6,535 bases of DNA, taken from assembly GCA_003242605.1 (NCBI GenBank), contig QGUZ01000291.1, forward strand, positions 1-6,535, written 5' to 3'. A program made the translations under genes and the position numbers. The notes below the pieces were generated by a model. That model was not told where the DNA came from and did not search any database. It saw nothing but the letters and a program-made list of their open reading frames with translations. The DNA comes from Actinomycetota bacterium. GTDB taxonomy: Bacteria; Actinomycetota; Actinomycetes; Streptosporangiales; Streptosporangiaceae. Of this stretch, positions 1 to 5,915 are shown in pieces. Each line of letters begins with the position of its first letter. Within the stretch, counting starts at the first letter, position 1.

Positions 1-28
1 CACTGGATGGTCTGTCGTCCCGTCGGAC

Positions 29-58
29 GATACTTTTCCTCCCTGGATGGTTGGGCAC
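29..58 (-). repeat. Degenerate terminal CRISPR repeat
   Basis: Aligned without gaps, 19 of 30 bases match the consensus repeat; the best-kept part is CCTCC...GG.TG.T. It ends 39 nt before the first perfect repeat, inside the 36-39-nt spacer range, so 59-97 would be a ninth spacer. Decayed repeats are typical of the leader-distal end. The match is partial, but the correct spacing makes chance less likely. Confidence 0.6.
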
Positions 59-97
59 GGTTTAGAGGGCGGGTGCGCGGGTGTTCAGGTGGCCAGC

Positions 98-667
98 GTT
101 GCTATCCCTCCAGGGGTGATCGGCAACTAGCAGCTTGGGGTATGGCCAGTTTGGCCTTCTTAGTGTTGCTATCCCTCCAGGGGTGATCGGCAACTGGAGA
201 CGGACGGCCGACTCGACATCCGCGCGATCGTGTTGCTATCCCTCCAGGGGTGATCGGCAACACGACGGCTCAGCGCCGGGATGGCTGACCCACCGCGCAG
301 GTTGCTATCCCTCCAGGGGTGATCGGCAACGTGGTTCCGGTGGCCGAGGTCGACGCCGCGGTGGCGGTTGCTATCCCTCCAGGGGTGATCGGCAACACGA
401 CCACCCCGACCCGCTCTCCCAGATCACGATCGTGTTGCTATCCCTCCAGGGGTGATCGGCAACCCCCGACGCCCGTCTCCTGGAGGAGATCACCGCCGAG
501 CTGTTGCTATCCCTCCAGGGGTGATCGGCAACCGCTCGTCGCCGTCGTCATTCGGCTGCCGGAGCTCCTGTTGCTATCCCTCCAGGGGTGATCGGCAACG
601 CAGAGGCGCTCTCGGTCGCCGCCTCGGCGCCGCTGGCGTTGCTATCCCTCCAGGGGTGATCGGCAAC
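98..667 (-). CRISPR. CRISPR array, 9 identical 30-nt repeats, 8 spacers
   Basis: Repeats lie at 98-127, 165-194, 232-261, 301-330, 367-396, 434-463, 503-532, 570-599 and 638-667. All nine are identical by eye. On the plus strand each begins GTTGCTATCCC and ends GATCGGCAAC, with terminal inverted GTTGC/GCAAC. Spacers are 37, 37, 39, 36, 37, 39, 37 and 38 nt, all different. Read on the minus strand the repeat ends ATAGCAAC, which resembles the ATTGAAAC-type 5' handle of many type I-B and type III crRNAs. Spacers of 36-39 nt also fit those types better than I-E (about 32-33 nt). The decayed repeat at the low-coordinate end supports minus-strand transcription. No cas gene lies in the window, so the subtype is not proven. 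Confidence 0.97.
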
Positions 668-780
668 CCCAAGGTAAAGTCCCAGCTCAACGCCCTGATG
701 TAGAGGGCTCGCGAGCCCGCTACTGCAGCGACCCGACGGTAGTGCATCCTCCCTGGTCAGAGCGTTGATCAATTACCTTC
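668..780 (-). promoter_or_regulatory. Probable CRISPR leader
   Basis: This is the flank next to the perfect, presumably newest, repeat and opposite the decayed end. It holds a perfect 14-bp palindrome GGGCTCGCGAGCCC at 705-718, which starts 37 nt from the last repeat, a PstI-like CTGCAG at 723-728, and an AT-richer stretch with the palindrome TTGATCAA at 765-772. No convincing -10/-35 pair was found; TACCTT on the minus strand (671-676) is a weak -10 match. The leader assignment rests on array polarity, not on a recognised leader sequence, and its upstream limit is a guess. Confidence 0.5.
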
Positions 781-797
781 CTCTGTAGGTCGTCTCT

Positions 798-816
798 GGC
801 CGTTCTACCAACGGCC
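798..816. terminator. Hairpin between pseudogene and leader
   Basis: A perfect 7-bp stem GGCCGTT/AACGGCC closes a 5-nt loop (CTACC). There is no T-run on either side. It lies about 95 nt beyond the stop of the minus-strand pseudogene, so it could be that gene's old terminator, or a structure upstream of the CRISPR leader. The rest of 781-910 shows nothing recognisable. Confidence 0.25.
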
Positions 817-910
817 GGAGGAGCGTGCTGCCAGTTTCGCGCACCGATGTGGCTCCGTCCACCTGCGCGGTGTTGCCGGAAGTCTCCATCGGAGGATTGA
901 CCAGGCCCTG

Positions 911-1640
911 TCATGGCTCAGTGTTACCTGTCGGCCACCACAGGTCGTCGTTGGCCGACAGGGCGGTGTGGACGGCGGCGACGAGGGAGCAGAGGCGGAA
1001 GCCGCCACCCTCGATGAGTTCGGAGCCGCGGTTCGGGGACGTAGCCGAAGGCGAGGCCGTGGTTGGGGTCAGCGAAGCCGAAGGCGCCGGTGGCGCCGCT
1101 CTGACCGAACACGCCGGGGCGGTTCGGGCGGGGCTAGATAGGGCCGCCGGGTGCGGAGAAGCCGATGCCCCAGGCCGTCTCCACCCGGAGGACCTGGTCG
1201 AGCCGGTGACCTTGTGGGGTTCGTACCCGGTCGAGCAGGTCAGGGCCGATCAGAATGCCACCGACGTCGCCGATCAGCGCGGCGTAGAGCGGGCTATGGA
1301 GTGGGCGGAGGCGACGCCGTCCATGGACGGGCTCCCCACCTGGTATGTGTGCGGGTCGTTGATGGCGTTCCCAGCCGATGGCGACGCTGCCGTAGAAGCA
1401 ACGGTGGGTCGGGTGTCCGGGTTTGCGAGGCGGCGACGAAGCGGCCGGCTCGGGGGCCGGCAAGCCCATCTGCAGGGCCTCGGCGTCGGGTGCGACCATG
1501 TGGGAGGCCGAGCGCCGCCTCGGGGCCGCGGACGTAGCAGTCAAGGTCCAGCGGGCCGGTGCCGGCCTCGGCGAGGAACGCGCTCAGGGTACGGCCGGTG
1601 ACCCGGCGCACGATCTCGCCGGCCCGGACCCCGGTACGGC
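911..1640 (-). pseudogene. Decayed beta-lactamase-family serine hydrolase, C-terminal half
   Basis: Reading the minus strand with frame changes recovers the C-terminal half of an EstB/class C beta-lactamase-like hydrolase. The pieces in order are GEIVRRVTGR (1620-1591), APDAEALQMGLPAPE (about 1493-1449), VGSPSMDGVASAHSIAR up to 1289, LYAALIGDV directly after, ARTPQ-like RVRTPQ and VETAWGIGFSAPGGPI, then GVFGQSGATGAFGFADP and SLVAAVHTAL before a TGA at 911-913. Frame changes fall near 1500, between 1440 and 1426, at 1289 (one C lost) and at the C4 run 1035-1038 (one C gained). An in-frame TAG stands at 1134-1136. The N-terminal half, where the family keeps the SxxK serine and the YxN/Y motif, is not recognisable upstream of about 1640. 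The family is recognised from conserved C-terminal blocks. Mutations scattered along the length look like real decay rather than a single sequencing error. Confidence 0.8.
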
Positions 1641-1704
1641 AGCGCGTCCGGACGGCGCAAGCGTTCGCCACGATCACCGATCCGCTGGGCCTGCTCACCG
1701 ACAT

Positions 1705-2083
1705 CCCAAGGACACGCCGCGCGCCGAACCGCTCTAGGGGGGCGCGTGCTCTGCTGGAGCCGACCGGCTAGCCGCCCCTCCCACGACGACGTCGGGGAGA
1801 GCCGCCCTCCCTTGCCTGTCGCGGTCAGAACGCCGAACGATGGCGTTCGGCCCGACGCCCAGCGTCTAGAGCACCGCCCGGGAAACGGCCGGCGGCGGGA
1901 ATCAGACGGCCGGACGGTGAGCCGCCGGCGGGGTATCGGACTGCGGCCCGGCGCTGTCGCCGGGTTTCTCCCAACGCTTCCGGCGATTTATGGACATTCC
2001 GATACTGGCGACGACCGCGCGCCGAAACACCTCTGGGCACGGCCGGTGTTTCGAGGGGGGATGCGAGGACGCGACGTAATCGA
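1705..2083. other. Intergenic region with several inverted repeats, no gene seen
   Basis: No reading frame here resembles a known protein on either strand; the open frames are arginine-rich and lack coding character. The region contains inverted repeats GAACGCC/GGCGTTC (1828-1834/1842-1848), GCCGGCGGC/GCCGCCGGC (1888-1896/1921-1929) and CGAAACACC/GGTGTTTCG (2023-2031/2045-2053), and the palindrome TAATCGATTA (2077-2086). It may include the lost 5' part of the hydrolase pseudogene, decayed past recognition. G+C falls toward 2080, near the promoter of the next gene. Confidence 0.5.
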
Positions 2084-2112
2084 TTATCGACGTGAGATCA
2101 CGAAGTTAGACT
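2084..2112 (+). promoter_or_regulatory. Predicted promoter of the NPCBM-domain gene
   Basis: TAGACT at 2107-2112 is an excellent actinobacterial TAnnnT -10 box. TTATCG at 2084-2089 gives a weak -35 (3 of 6) with a 17-bp spacer. A short inverted repeat CGTGA/TCACG (2091-2095/2098-2102) lies between them and could bind a regulator. Transcription would start near 2119, leaving a 5' leader of about 50 nt. Confidence 0.5.
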
Positions 2113-2156
2113 TACTTTCACCGCCTCTCGATCCCGTGCAGCACGACACATCCTCT

Positions 2157-2160
2157 GGAG
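2157..2160 (+). promoter_or_regulatory. Ribosome binding site, NPCBM-domain gene
   Basis: GGAG stands 8 nt before the ATG at 2169, normal Shine-Dalgarno spacing. It fixes the start directly before the hydrophobic N-terminus. Confidence 0.6.
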
Positions 2161-2168
2161 TCGGGTAA

Positions 2169-2870
2169 ATGCAGACGACGCCCCACACAGGTGGTGGCGA
2201 TTCCGGTCTCAAAGCGACGTTGCTGAATGCGGCGGCGGTCGTGTTGGCTGCGCTGATCGGCGCTGCCATCCCCATACTGTTCGGAAACGATGAGAGCAAC
2301 CGAGAGGACAAGCCCTCGGCTTCGTCCCCGACCGTCACCGTCACGGTGACGGCGACGGCCACCGTGCAGGTCGAACCCACTTCACACCCGGTTACCGCCG
2401 GGCCCACCTCGCCCGAATCCACCTCCGCCGAGCCGGGGGAGACGGAGCCGAGCGCGGCCGGCGACATTCTCTGGCTCGCCGATCTGACTCCGACCGGTGA
2501 TCCGCTGATCGAAGGGCCGCGGAAGATCGGAGACCGGGAGTATCCGAAGAGCCTCGCGCACGCCGCGGGCGGCTGCTGGAACCCGACCCGGGCGACCCTC
2601 TTCGAACTACCGAAGCCGTACCGGCGGTTCTCCGCGACCGTCGGCGTGGACACCGACGTCGTCTTCGAGTTCAGCGTCTACGTCGACCGGGACAAGGATG
2701 GCAAGCCCGACTCCGACGAGGAGGTGGGCACCCGGACCGCCGACCGGAACAACCCGGGACGGATCGACGTCCCCCTCGATGGGGCCAGGCGCGTGATCCT
2801 CACCCTCGACACGGACAACACCTGCGTCGACAGCACCCACGCCATCTGGGGAGACCCCAAGGTCTACTGA
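2169..2870 (+). CDS. Membrane-anchored NPCBM-like (NEW2) domain protein
   Basis: The product has 233 residues. A short polar N-terminus is followed by one hydrophobic helix (about residues 18-38), with no lipobox or cleavage motif seen, so it is probably an N-terminal membrane anchor. A Thr/Ser/Pro/Glu-rich linker follows (40-98, including VTVTVTATATVQV). The C-terminal domain (about 100-233) matches the NPCBM/NEW2 pattern: SLAHAAGGCW, RRFSATVGVD, VVFEFSVYVD and the closing HAIWGDPKVY. NPCBM domains are carbohydrate-binding-type beta-sandwiches found on surface proteins, so an extracellular role at the cell wall or with glycans is likely; the ligand is unknown. Residues 173-184 form a DxDxDG...D..E loop resembling a calcium-binding loop. 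Cys136 and Cys219 could pair. No enzyme domain is attached. It has its own promoter and SD and lies 60 bp before padR. Confidence 0.85.
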   Translation: MQTTPHTGGGDSGLKATLLNAAAVVLAALIGAAIPILFGNDESNREDKPSASSPTVTVTVTATATVQVEPTSHPVTAGPTSPESTSAEPGETEPSAAGDILWLADLTPTGDPLIEGPRKIGDREYPKSLAHAAGGCWNPTRATLFELPKPYRRFSATVGVDTDVVFEFSVYVDRDKDGKPDSDEEVGTRTADRNNPGRIDVPLDGARRVILTLDTDNTCVDSTHAIWGDPKVY

Positions 2871-2877
2871 CGGGCAC

Positions 2878-2890
2878 GCGGGCGCCCCGC
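2878..2890 (+). terminator. Possible weak terminator hairpin
   Basis: GCGGG/CCCGC arms enclose a 3-nt loop, 8 nt past the TGA of the NPCBM-domain gene, without a T-run. GC hairpins without U-tracts are common in actinobacteria, but this stem is short. Confidence 0.3.
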
Positions 2891-2917
2891 CGTACCGGCC
2901 CGGCGTGAAGGCGCAGA

Positions 2918-2930
2918 TAGAGTCGGTGCC
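2918..2930 (+). promoter_or_regulatory. Leaderless-type promoter of the padR-family gene
   Basis: TAGAGT at 2918-2923 fits the TAnnnT -10 and ends 7 nt before the ATG at 2931, so transcription would begin at or next to the start codon. No Shine-Dalgarno sequence is present, which agrees with a leaderless mRNA, common in actinobacteria. No clear -35 is seen. Confidence 0.5.
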
Positions 2931-3518
2931 ATGACGCCGAGGCCGCCTCGCCGCTCACCGCTCGCCCTCACCGTCCTGCTGCTGCTGCAGGACACCCCGC
3001 TCCACCCGTACGGCCTGCGGCGGCGGATCCGGGAGTGGGACAAGGACCGGGTGGTGAACGTCGAGCCGCCCAACGTCGTCTACCAGACGATCGAGCGGCT
3101 GGAGCGGGACGGGCTGATCGCGGTGAAGGAGGTCGTCCGGGCCGCGAACCGGCCGGAGCGGACCGTCTACGAGATCACCCCCAGAGGGCGGGAGGTCGCC
3201 CGCGAGTGGCTGCTCGACATGCTCTCCTCCGTGCGGGAGGAGTACCCGGAGTTCCCGGCGGCGCTGGCGTTCCTCGGCGCGCTCGCGCCGGAGACGGCGT
3301 TGCCCGCGCTGGAGCGCAGGGCCGACGCCCTCGAGCGGGCGATCGACGACCTGGCCGAGAGGGTGGCGAAGGTCGCCACCGTGCCCGGCGGCGTCCCCCG
3401 GATCTACCTGGTCGAGATCGAGTACATCCAGGCGATGCGCAAGGCCGAGCTCGCCTGGCTCCGCGCGCTCATCGACGACATCAGGACGGCCCGGCTCACC
3501 TGGACCCCGCCGAGCTGA
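2931..3518 (+). CDS. PadR-family transcriptional regulator
   Basis: The product has 195 residues, usual for two-domain PadR proteins. The N-terminal winged helix (about 10-90) has the family marks SPLALTVLLLL, HPYGLRRRI, the helix NVVYQTIERLERDGLI and the wing ending in YEITPRGREVAREWL. The C-terminal part (about 95-190) is the helical dimerisation domain, with EFPAALAFLGAL and the coiled-coil-like LERRADALERAIDDLAERV. PadR proteins are cytoplasmic dimeric repressors released by small molecules such as phenolics or drugs, or by other signals; the effector here is unknown. ATG 2931 follows a -10 box by 7 nt. The DUF1707/LiaF-like gene begins 55 bp downstream and carries its own promoter with a palindrome, so it is a likely target. 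Such pairs often link PadR control to envelope stress, which is inference here. Confidence 0.93.
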   Translation: MTPRPPRRSPLALTVLLLLQDTPLHPYGLRRRIREWDKDRVVNVEPPNVVYQTIERLERDGLIAVKEVVRAANRPERTVYEITPRGREVAREWLLDMLSSVREEYPEFPAALAFLGALAPETALPALERRADALERAIDDLAERVAKVATVPGGVPRIYLVEIEYIQAMRKAELAWLRALIDDIRTARLTWTPPS

Positions 3519-3561
3519 TTCCGGTAGGTGGAGACCGCCGCCCCACCCGCCCGCCGAGATT

Positions 3562-3581
3562 TATATTCATAAGATGAATAT
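3562..3581 (+). promoter_or_regulatory. Promoter plus start-codon operator of the LiaF-like gene
   Basis: TATATT at 3562-3567 is a near-perfect -10 ending 6 nt before ATG 3574, so the mRNA is probably leaderless; no SD is present. A perfect inverted repeat, arms ATATTCAT (3563-3570) and ATGAATAT (3574-3581) around AAG, overlaps the -10 box, the predicted start point and the start codon. A protein bound here would block transcription initiation. The site is strikingly AT-rich in a 70% G+C background. The neighbouring PadR protein is the best candidate ligand. Confidence 0.65.
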
Positions 3582-4140
3582 CCATGATGAGAGCAAGGGC
3601 CTCGACAGGCGGGTGTCCGACCTGGAGCGGGACCAGGCCCTGACGATCCTGGCCGAGGCGGCGGCGGACGGCAGGCTCACCCTGGAGGAGCACGCGGAAC
3701 GCGTCGCGGCGGCCTACTCCGCGCGCACGCGCGGCGAGCTGGACGCGCTCCTCGCCGACCTCGACGGCGCCCCGGCCCGCGCCCTGGACATTCCCGCGGC
3801 CACGGATCTGCGGGTCGTGCTCGGCAACGATTCGCGCAAGGGCCGGTGGGTCGTGCCGCGTCACCTGCGCGCGAGCGCCGTCCTCGGCGACTGCCACCTC
3901 GAGCTGCAGGACGCCCTGCTGTCGAGCGAGCGGACCGTCATCGAGGCCACCGCGATCCTGGGCAGCATCACGATCTACGTCCCCGACGGGGTGAACGTCG
4001 TGCTCACCGGAACCGCGGTGCTCGGCGCGAAGTCGTCCCAGCTCTCGGGCGCGCCGAGGTCGACCACCCCGATGATCGAGGTGCGCTGCACGGTGATGCT
4101 CGGCTCGGTCACCGTCCGGCCGCCCGACGGCAAGGGCTGA
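3574..4140 (+). CDS. DUF1707 + LiaF-like C-terminal domain protein
   Basis: The product has 188 residues and no membrane segment. The N-terminal part (about 12-66) is a DUF1707 domain: RRVSDLERDQALTILAEAA, GRLTLEEHAERVAAAYSAR and TRGELDALLADL. The C-terminal part (about 78-185) has the repeated short beta-strands of the LiaF C-terminal/DUF2154 fold: SAVLGDCHLEL, TAILGSITIYVPDGVNVVLTG, TAVLGAKSS and CTVMLGSVTVRPP. In Bacillus LiaF that domain takes part in sensing cell-wall antibiotics, but it is attached to membrane helices, which are absent here; the actinobacterial version may act at the inner face of the membrane or with a partner. ATG 3574 is chosen because a -10 box sits 6 nt upstream and DUF1707 starts soon after. 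A GC hairpin follows the TGA by 14 nt. Confidence 0.9.
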   Translation: MNIHDESKGLDRRVSDLERDQALTILAEAAADGRLTLEEHAERVAAAYSARTRGELDALLADLDGAPARALDIPAATDLRVVLGNDSRKGRWVVPRHLRASAVLGDCHLELQDALLSSERTVIEATAILGSITIYVPDGVNVVLTGTAVLGAKSSQLSGAPRSTTPMIEVRCTVMLGSVTVRPPDGKG

Positions 4141-4154
4141 GGACCGCGGCTCCG

Positions 4155-4176
4155 GCCCGCACGGCGCCGCGCGGGC
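4155..4176 (+). terminator. GC hairpin after the LiaF-like gene
   Basis: GCCCGC/GCGGGC arms (4155-4160/4171-4176) enclose a 10-nt GC-rich loop, 14 nt past the stop, with one possible extra G-T pair. It lacks a U-tract, usual for actinobacterial terminators. Confidence 0.4.
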
Positions 4177-4743
4177 TCCCGGGGGTACGCGCCGCCGGGG
4201 TGGATCGCCCCGGGGACACGGAGGTGGCCGCCCGTCGTCCGCACCCGCCCGGCGATGCGCGCCGCGGCTCGGCGGGTCACGGCGCCGCGCTCTCCGGTCT
4301 GGTCGCCTCGTCGGCGGGTCGCCTCGACGCGCGTCACTCCGATCGGGCGGTGCTCGCGGACGTCCCGTGGAGCGGATCCCGGCCCACCGGCGGAACCGGC
4401 CGCTCACCCTCGCGGATGCCGCGCGTTGCTCCCGTGCCGATGGCAAGTGCCGGTCGCGGGTACGGCACAGCGGTGTTTCCCGTCGGCAAGCTCGCCCCAG
4501 AGGTGGCGCGGCCCGGCCGAAATTGCGGAGCACGCCGCGACACGCGCCGCCGTACCGGCCGTCGGTACGGCATCTCCCCCTCGCCCGTGACTTCCCGGCC
4601 GAGCGCAGGCTCGGCCCCGGAGGCGGACCGGATCGACCTCGCCGGGCGCATGGCCGACGCCGTCCCGCCGGAGCCCGGATGCCGCTCATGGCCGGGTTCC
4701 CCCGCCCGGTCGCGCTCACGATCACACGTCCGTCGGGTCCGCG
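4177..4743. other. Convergent intergenic region without a recognised gene
   Basis: The two flanking genes converge here. Open frames exist on both strands but are arginine/proline-rich and match nothing known; long frames that cross into the flanking genes are antisense shadows. The only clear structure is the hairpin at 4549-4571 and a weaker one with arms GTGCCG/CGGCAC (4447-4452/4463-4468). A stretch of this length between convergent genes could hide a small RNA or a degraded gene, but nothing shows one. Confidence 0.55.
4549..4571. repeat. Perfect 9-bp inverted repeat in intergenic DNA
   Basis: Arms GCCGTACCG (4549-4557) and CGGTACGGC (4563-4571) enclose GCCGT. No T-run follows on either strand. 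The left arm belongs to a 14-mer, CCGCCGTACCGGCC (4547-4560), that also occurs at 2887-2900 upstream of the padR-family gene. It could be a structural element or a binding site. Confidence 0.5.
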
Positions 4744-4757
4744 GCCCGCGCGCGGGC
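4744..4757 (-). terminator. Palindromic terminator abutting the monooxygenase stop
   Basis: GCCCGCGCGCGGGC is a perfect 14-bp palindrome that begins at the base after the TGA of the minus-strand monooxygenase and can fold as a 5-bp stem with a CGCG loop. It has no U-tract. Confidence 0.45.
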
Positions 4758-5915
4758 TCAGCCGACGGTGGCGGGGTAGGTCTTGAGCTCGATGTCGGTG
4801 GCGAACCGGTCGGTCAGTTTCATGAGCAGGCCGAACAGGAAGCCGTACCTGAAGGTCCGGTTGCGCATGCGGATCTTGGCGGGGGTGCCGGGGGCGAGGA
4901 ACGCGCCGGCGTTGCCGTTCTTGGCGATCTTGGCGTAGGGGCGCATCAGGCGCTCGTACTCGGCGAACGCCACCCGGTGGTCGCCGCCCGCGGCCGCCAG
5001 CTCGCCGGCGAGCACGTACGCGCCCACCACGGCGAGGCCGGTGCCGAAGCCGCCGAGGGTGTTGCCGTAGGCCGCGTCGCCGAGCAGCACCACCCGGCCC
5101 CGGCTGTACCGGTCGATCCTGACCTGGCTGAGCGAGTCGAGGTAGACCTCGCGCGCCTCGCGCACGGCCGCCATGACCTCGGGCACCCGCCAGCCCATCC
5201 CGGCGTACGCGCGCTCCAGCAGCCGCTTCTGCCGCTCCACGTCGGAGCGGTCGTACGCCAGCGGCCCGGACGCGAACACGAAGAACGCCGGCGCCTTCGG
5301 CCCGCCCACCGTGACCATCCGGCCCGGCTCGTTGTACATCTTCGGCGGGTCCCCGAAGTCGAGCCCGGTCTCCACGAGCGCGTAGTAGTGGCCGAGGAAG
5401 CGCACGAACTCCGCCTCCGGCCCGAACGCCAGCCTGCGCACGTTCGAGTGGATGCCGTCCGCCCCGACGACCAGGTCGAAGGTGCGGGGGGCCGAGCGTT
5501 CGAAGGTGACGTGCACGCCGTCCCCGGTCTCGGTGAGCGAGGTGATCGAGTCGCCGAAGACGTACTCACAGGTCGGGGCGGTGCGTTCGTACAGCAGGCG
5601 GGCCAGGTCGCCGCGGAGGATCTCGATGTCGCCACCGCTGAACTCGTGCGGGATGACCGCGAGGGTACGGCCGTGCGCGTCCACGATGTGGATGTCGTCG
5701 CCGCCGGTCTGCAGGCGGCGCACGTCGTCGAGGATGCCCATCCGGCCGAGCACGGTGCGGTGGGTCTCGCCCTTGAAGTCGACGGCCTGGCCGCCGCGGC
5801 GCAGGGACGGCGCCCGTTCGACGACGGTGACGGCGAAGCCGTAGCGGATGAGCCAGTGGGCCAGCGCGGGCCCGGCGATGCCCGCGCCGGAGATGAGGAC
5901 GGTGGTGTTGCGCAT
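4758..5915 (-). CDS. Class A FAD-dependent monooxygenase (PHBH/TetX-like)
   Basis: The product has 385 residues, normal for single-component group A flavin monooxygenases. The N-terminal Rossmann motif is GAGIAG (10-15), followed by VTVVER with the ribose-binding acid Glu33 and GGQAVDF. LRGDLARLL carries the conserved Arg101. The DG motif is DLVVGADGIHSNVR (147-160) and the GD motif GRVVLLGDAAY (273-283, Gly279-Asp280), followed by GGFGTGLAVVGAYVLAGEL. Such cytosolic enzymes use NAD(P)H and O2 to hydroxylate aromatic or polyketide substrates; TetX-type members inactivate tetracyclines. The substrate cannot be read from the sequence. ATG 5915 is chosen because the Rossmann fold starts at once and the frame further upstream is Arg/Pro-rich and overlaps the promoter. 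The promoter carries three 11-bp-spaced heptads, and the AfsR/SARP-type gene lies upstream on the same strand with 145 bp between them. Confidence 0.93.
   Translation of the reverse strand: MRNTTVLISGAGIAGPALAHWLIRYGFAVTVVERAPSLRRGGQAVDFKGETHRTVLGRMGILDDVRRLQTGGDDIHIVDAHGRTLAVIPHEFSGGDIEILRGDLARLLYERTAPTCEYVFGDSITSLTETGDGVHVTFERSAPRTFDLVVGADGIHSNVRRLAFGPEAEFVRFLGHYYALVETGLDFGDPPKMYNEPGRMVTVGGPKAPAFFVFASGPLAYDRSDVERQKRLLERAYAGMGWRVPEVMAAVREAREVYLDSLSQVRIDRYSRGRVVLLGDAAYGNTLGGFGTGLAVVGAYVLAGELAAAGGDHRVAFAEYERLMRPYAKIAKNGNAGAFLAPGTPAKIRMRNRTFRYGFLFGLLMKLTDRFATDIELKTYPATVG

Noticed and set aside
135..703. Overlapping plus-strand open frames with repeating CCYPSRGDRQ or VAIPPGVIGN peptides
   Set aside because: They are translations of the CRISPR repeat in different frames, not a repeat protein.
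739..768. A second decayed repeat on the right side of the array
   Set aside because: Without gaps only about 11 of 30 bases match and the distance (71 nt) is not a spacer length.
825..1601. A 258-codon plus-strand open frame
   Set aside because: It is antisense to the hydrolase fossil, whose family motifs read clearly on the minus strand; the plus frame matches nothing.
2332..2352. A 9-bp stem with a 3-nt loop (arms CCGTCACCG and CGGTGACGG)
   Set aside because: It lies inside the NPCBM gene and follows from the alternating Thr-Val codons of the linker; a structural role is possible but unsupported.
3496..4725. A 409-codon minus-strand open frame
   Set aside because: Arg/Pro-rich antisense shadow of the LiaF-like gene and intergenic DNA without any domain.
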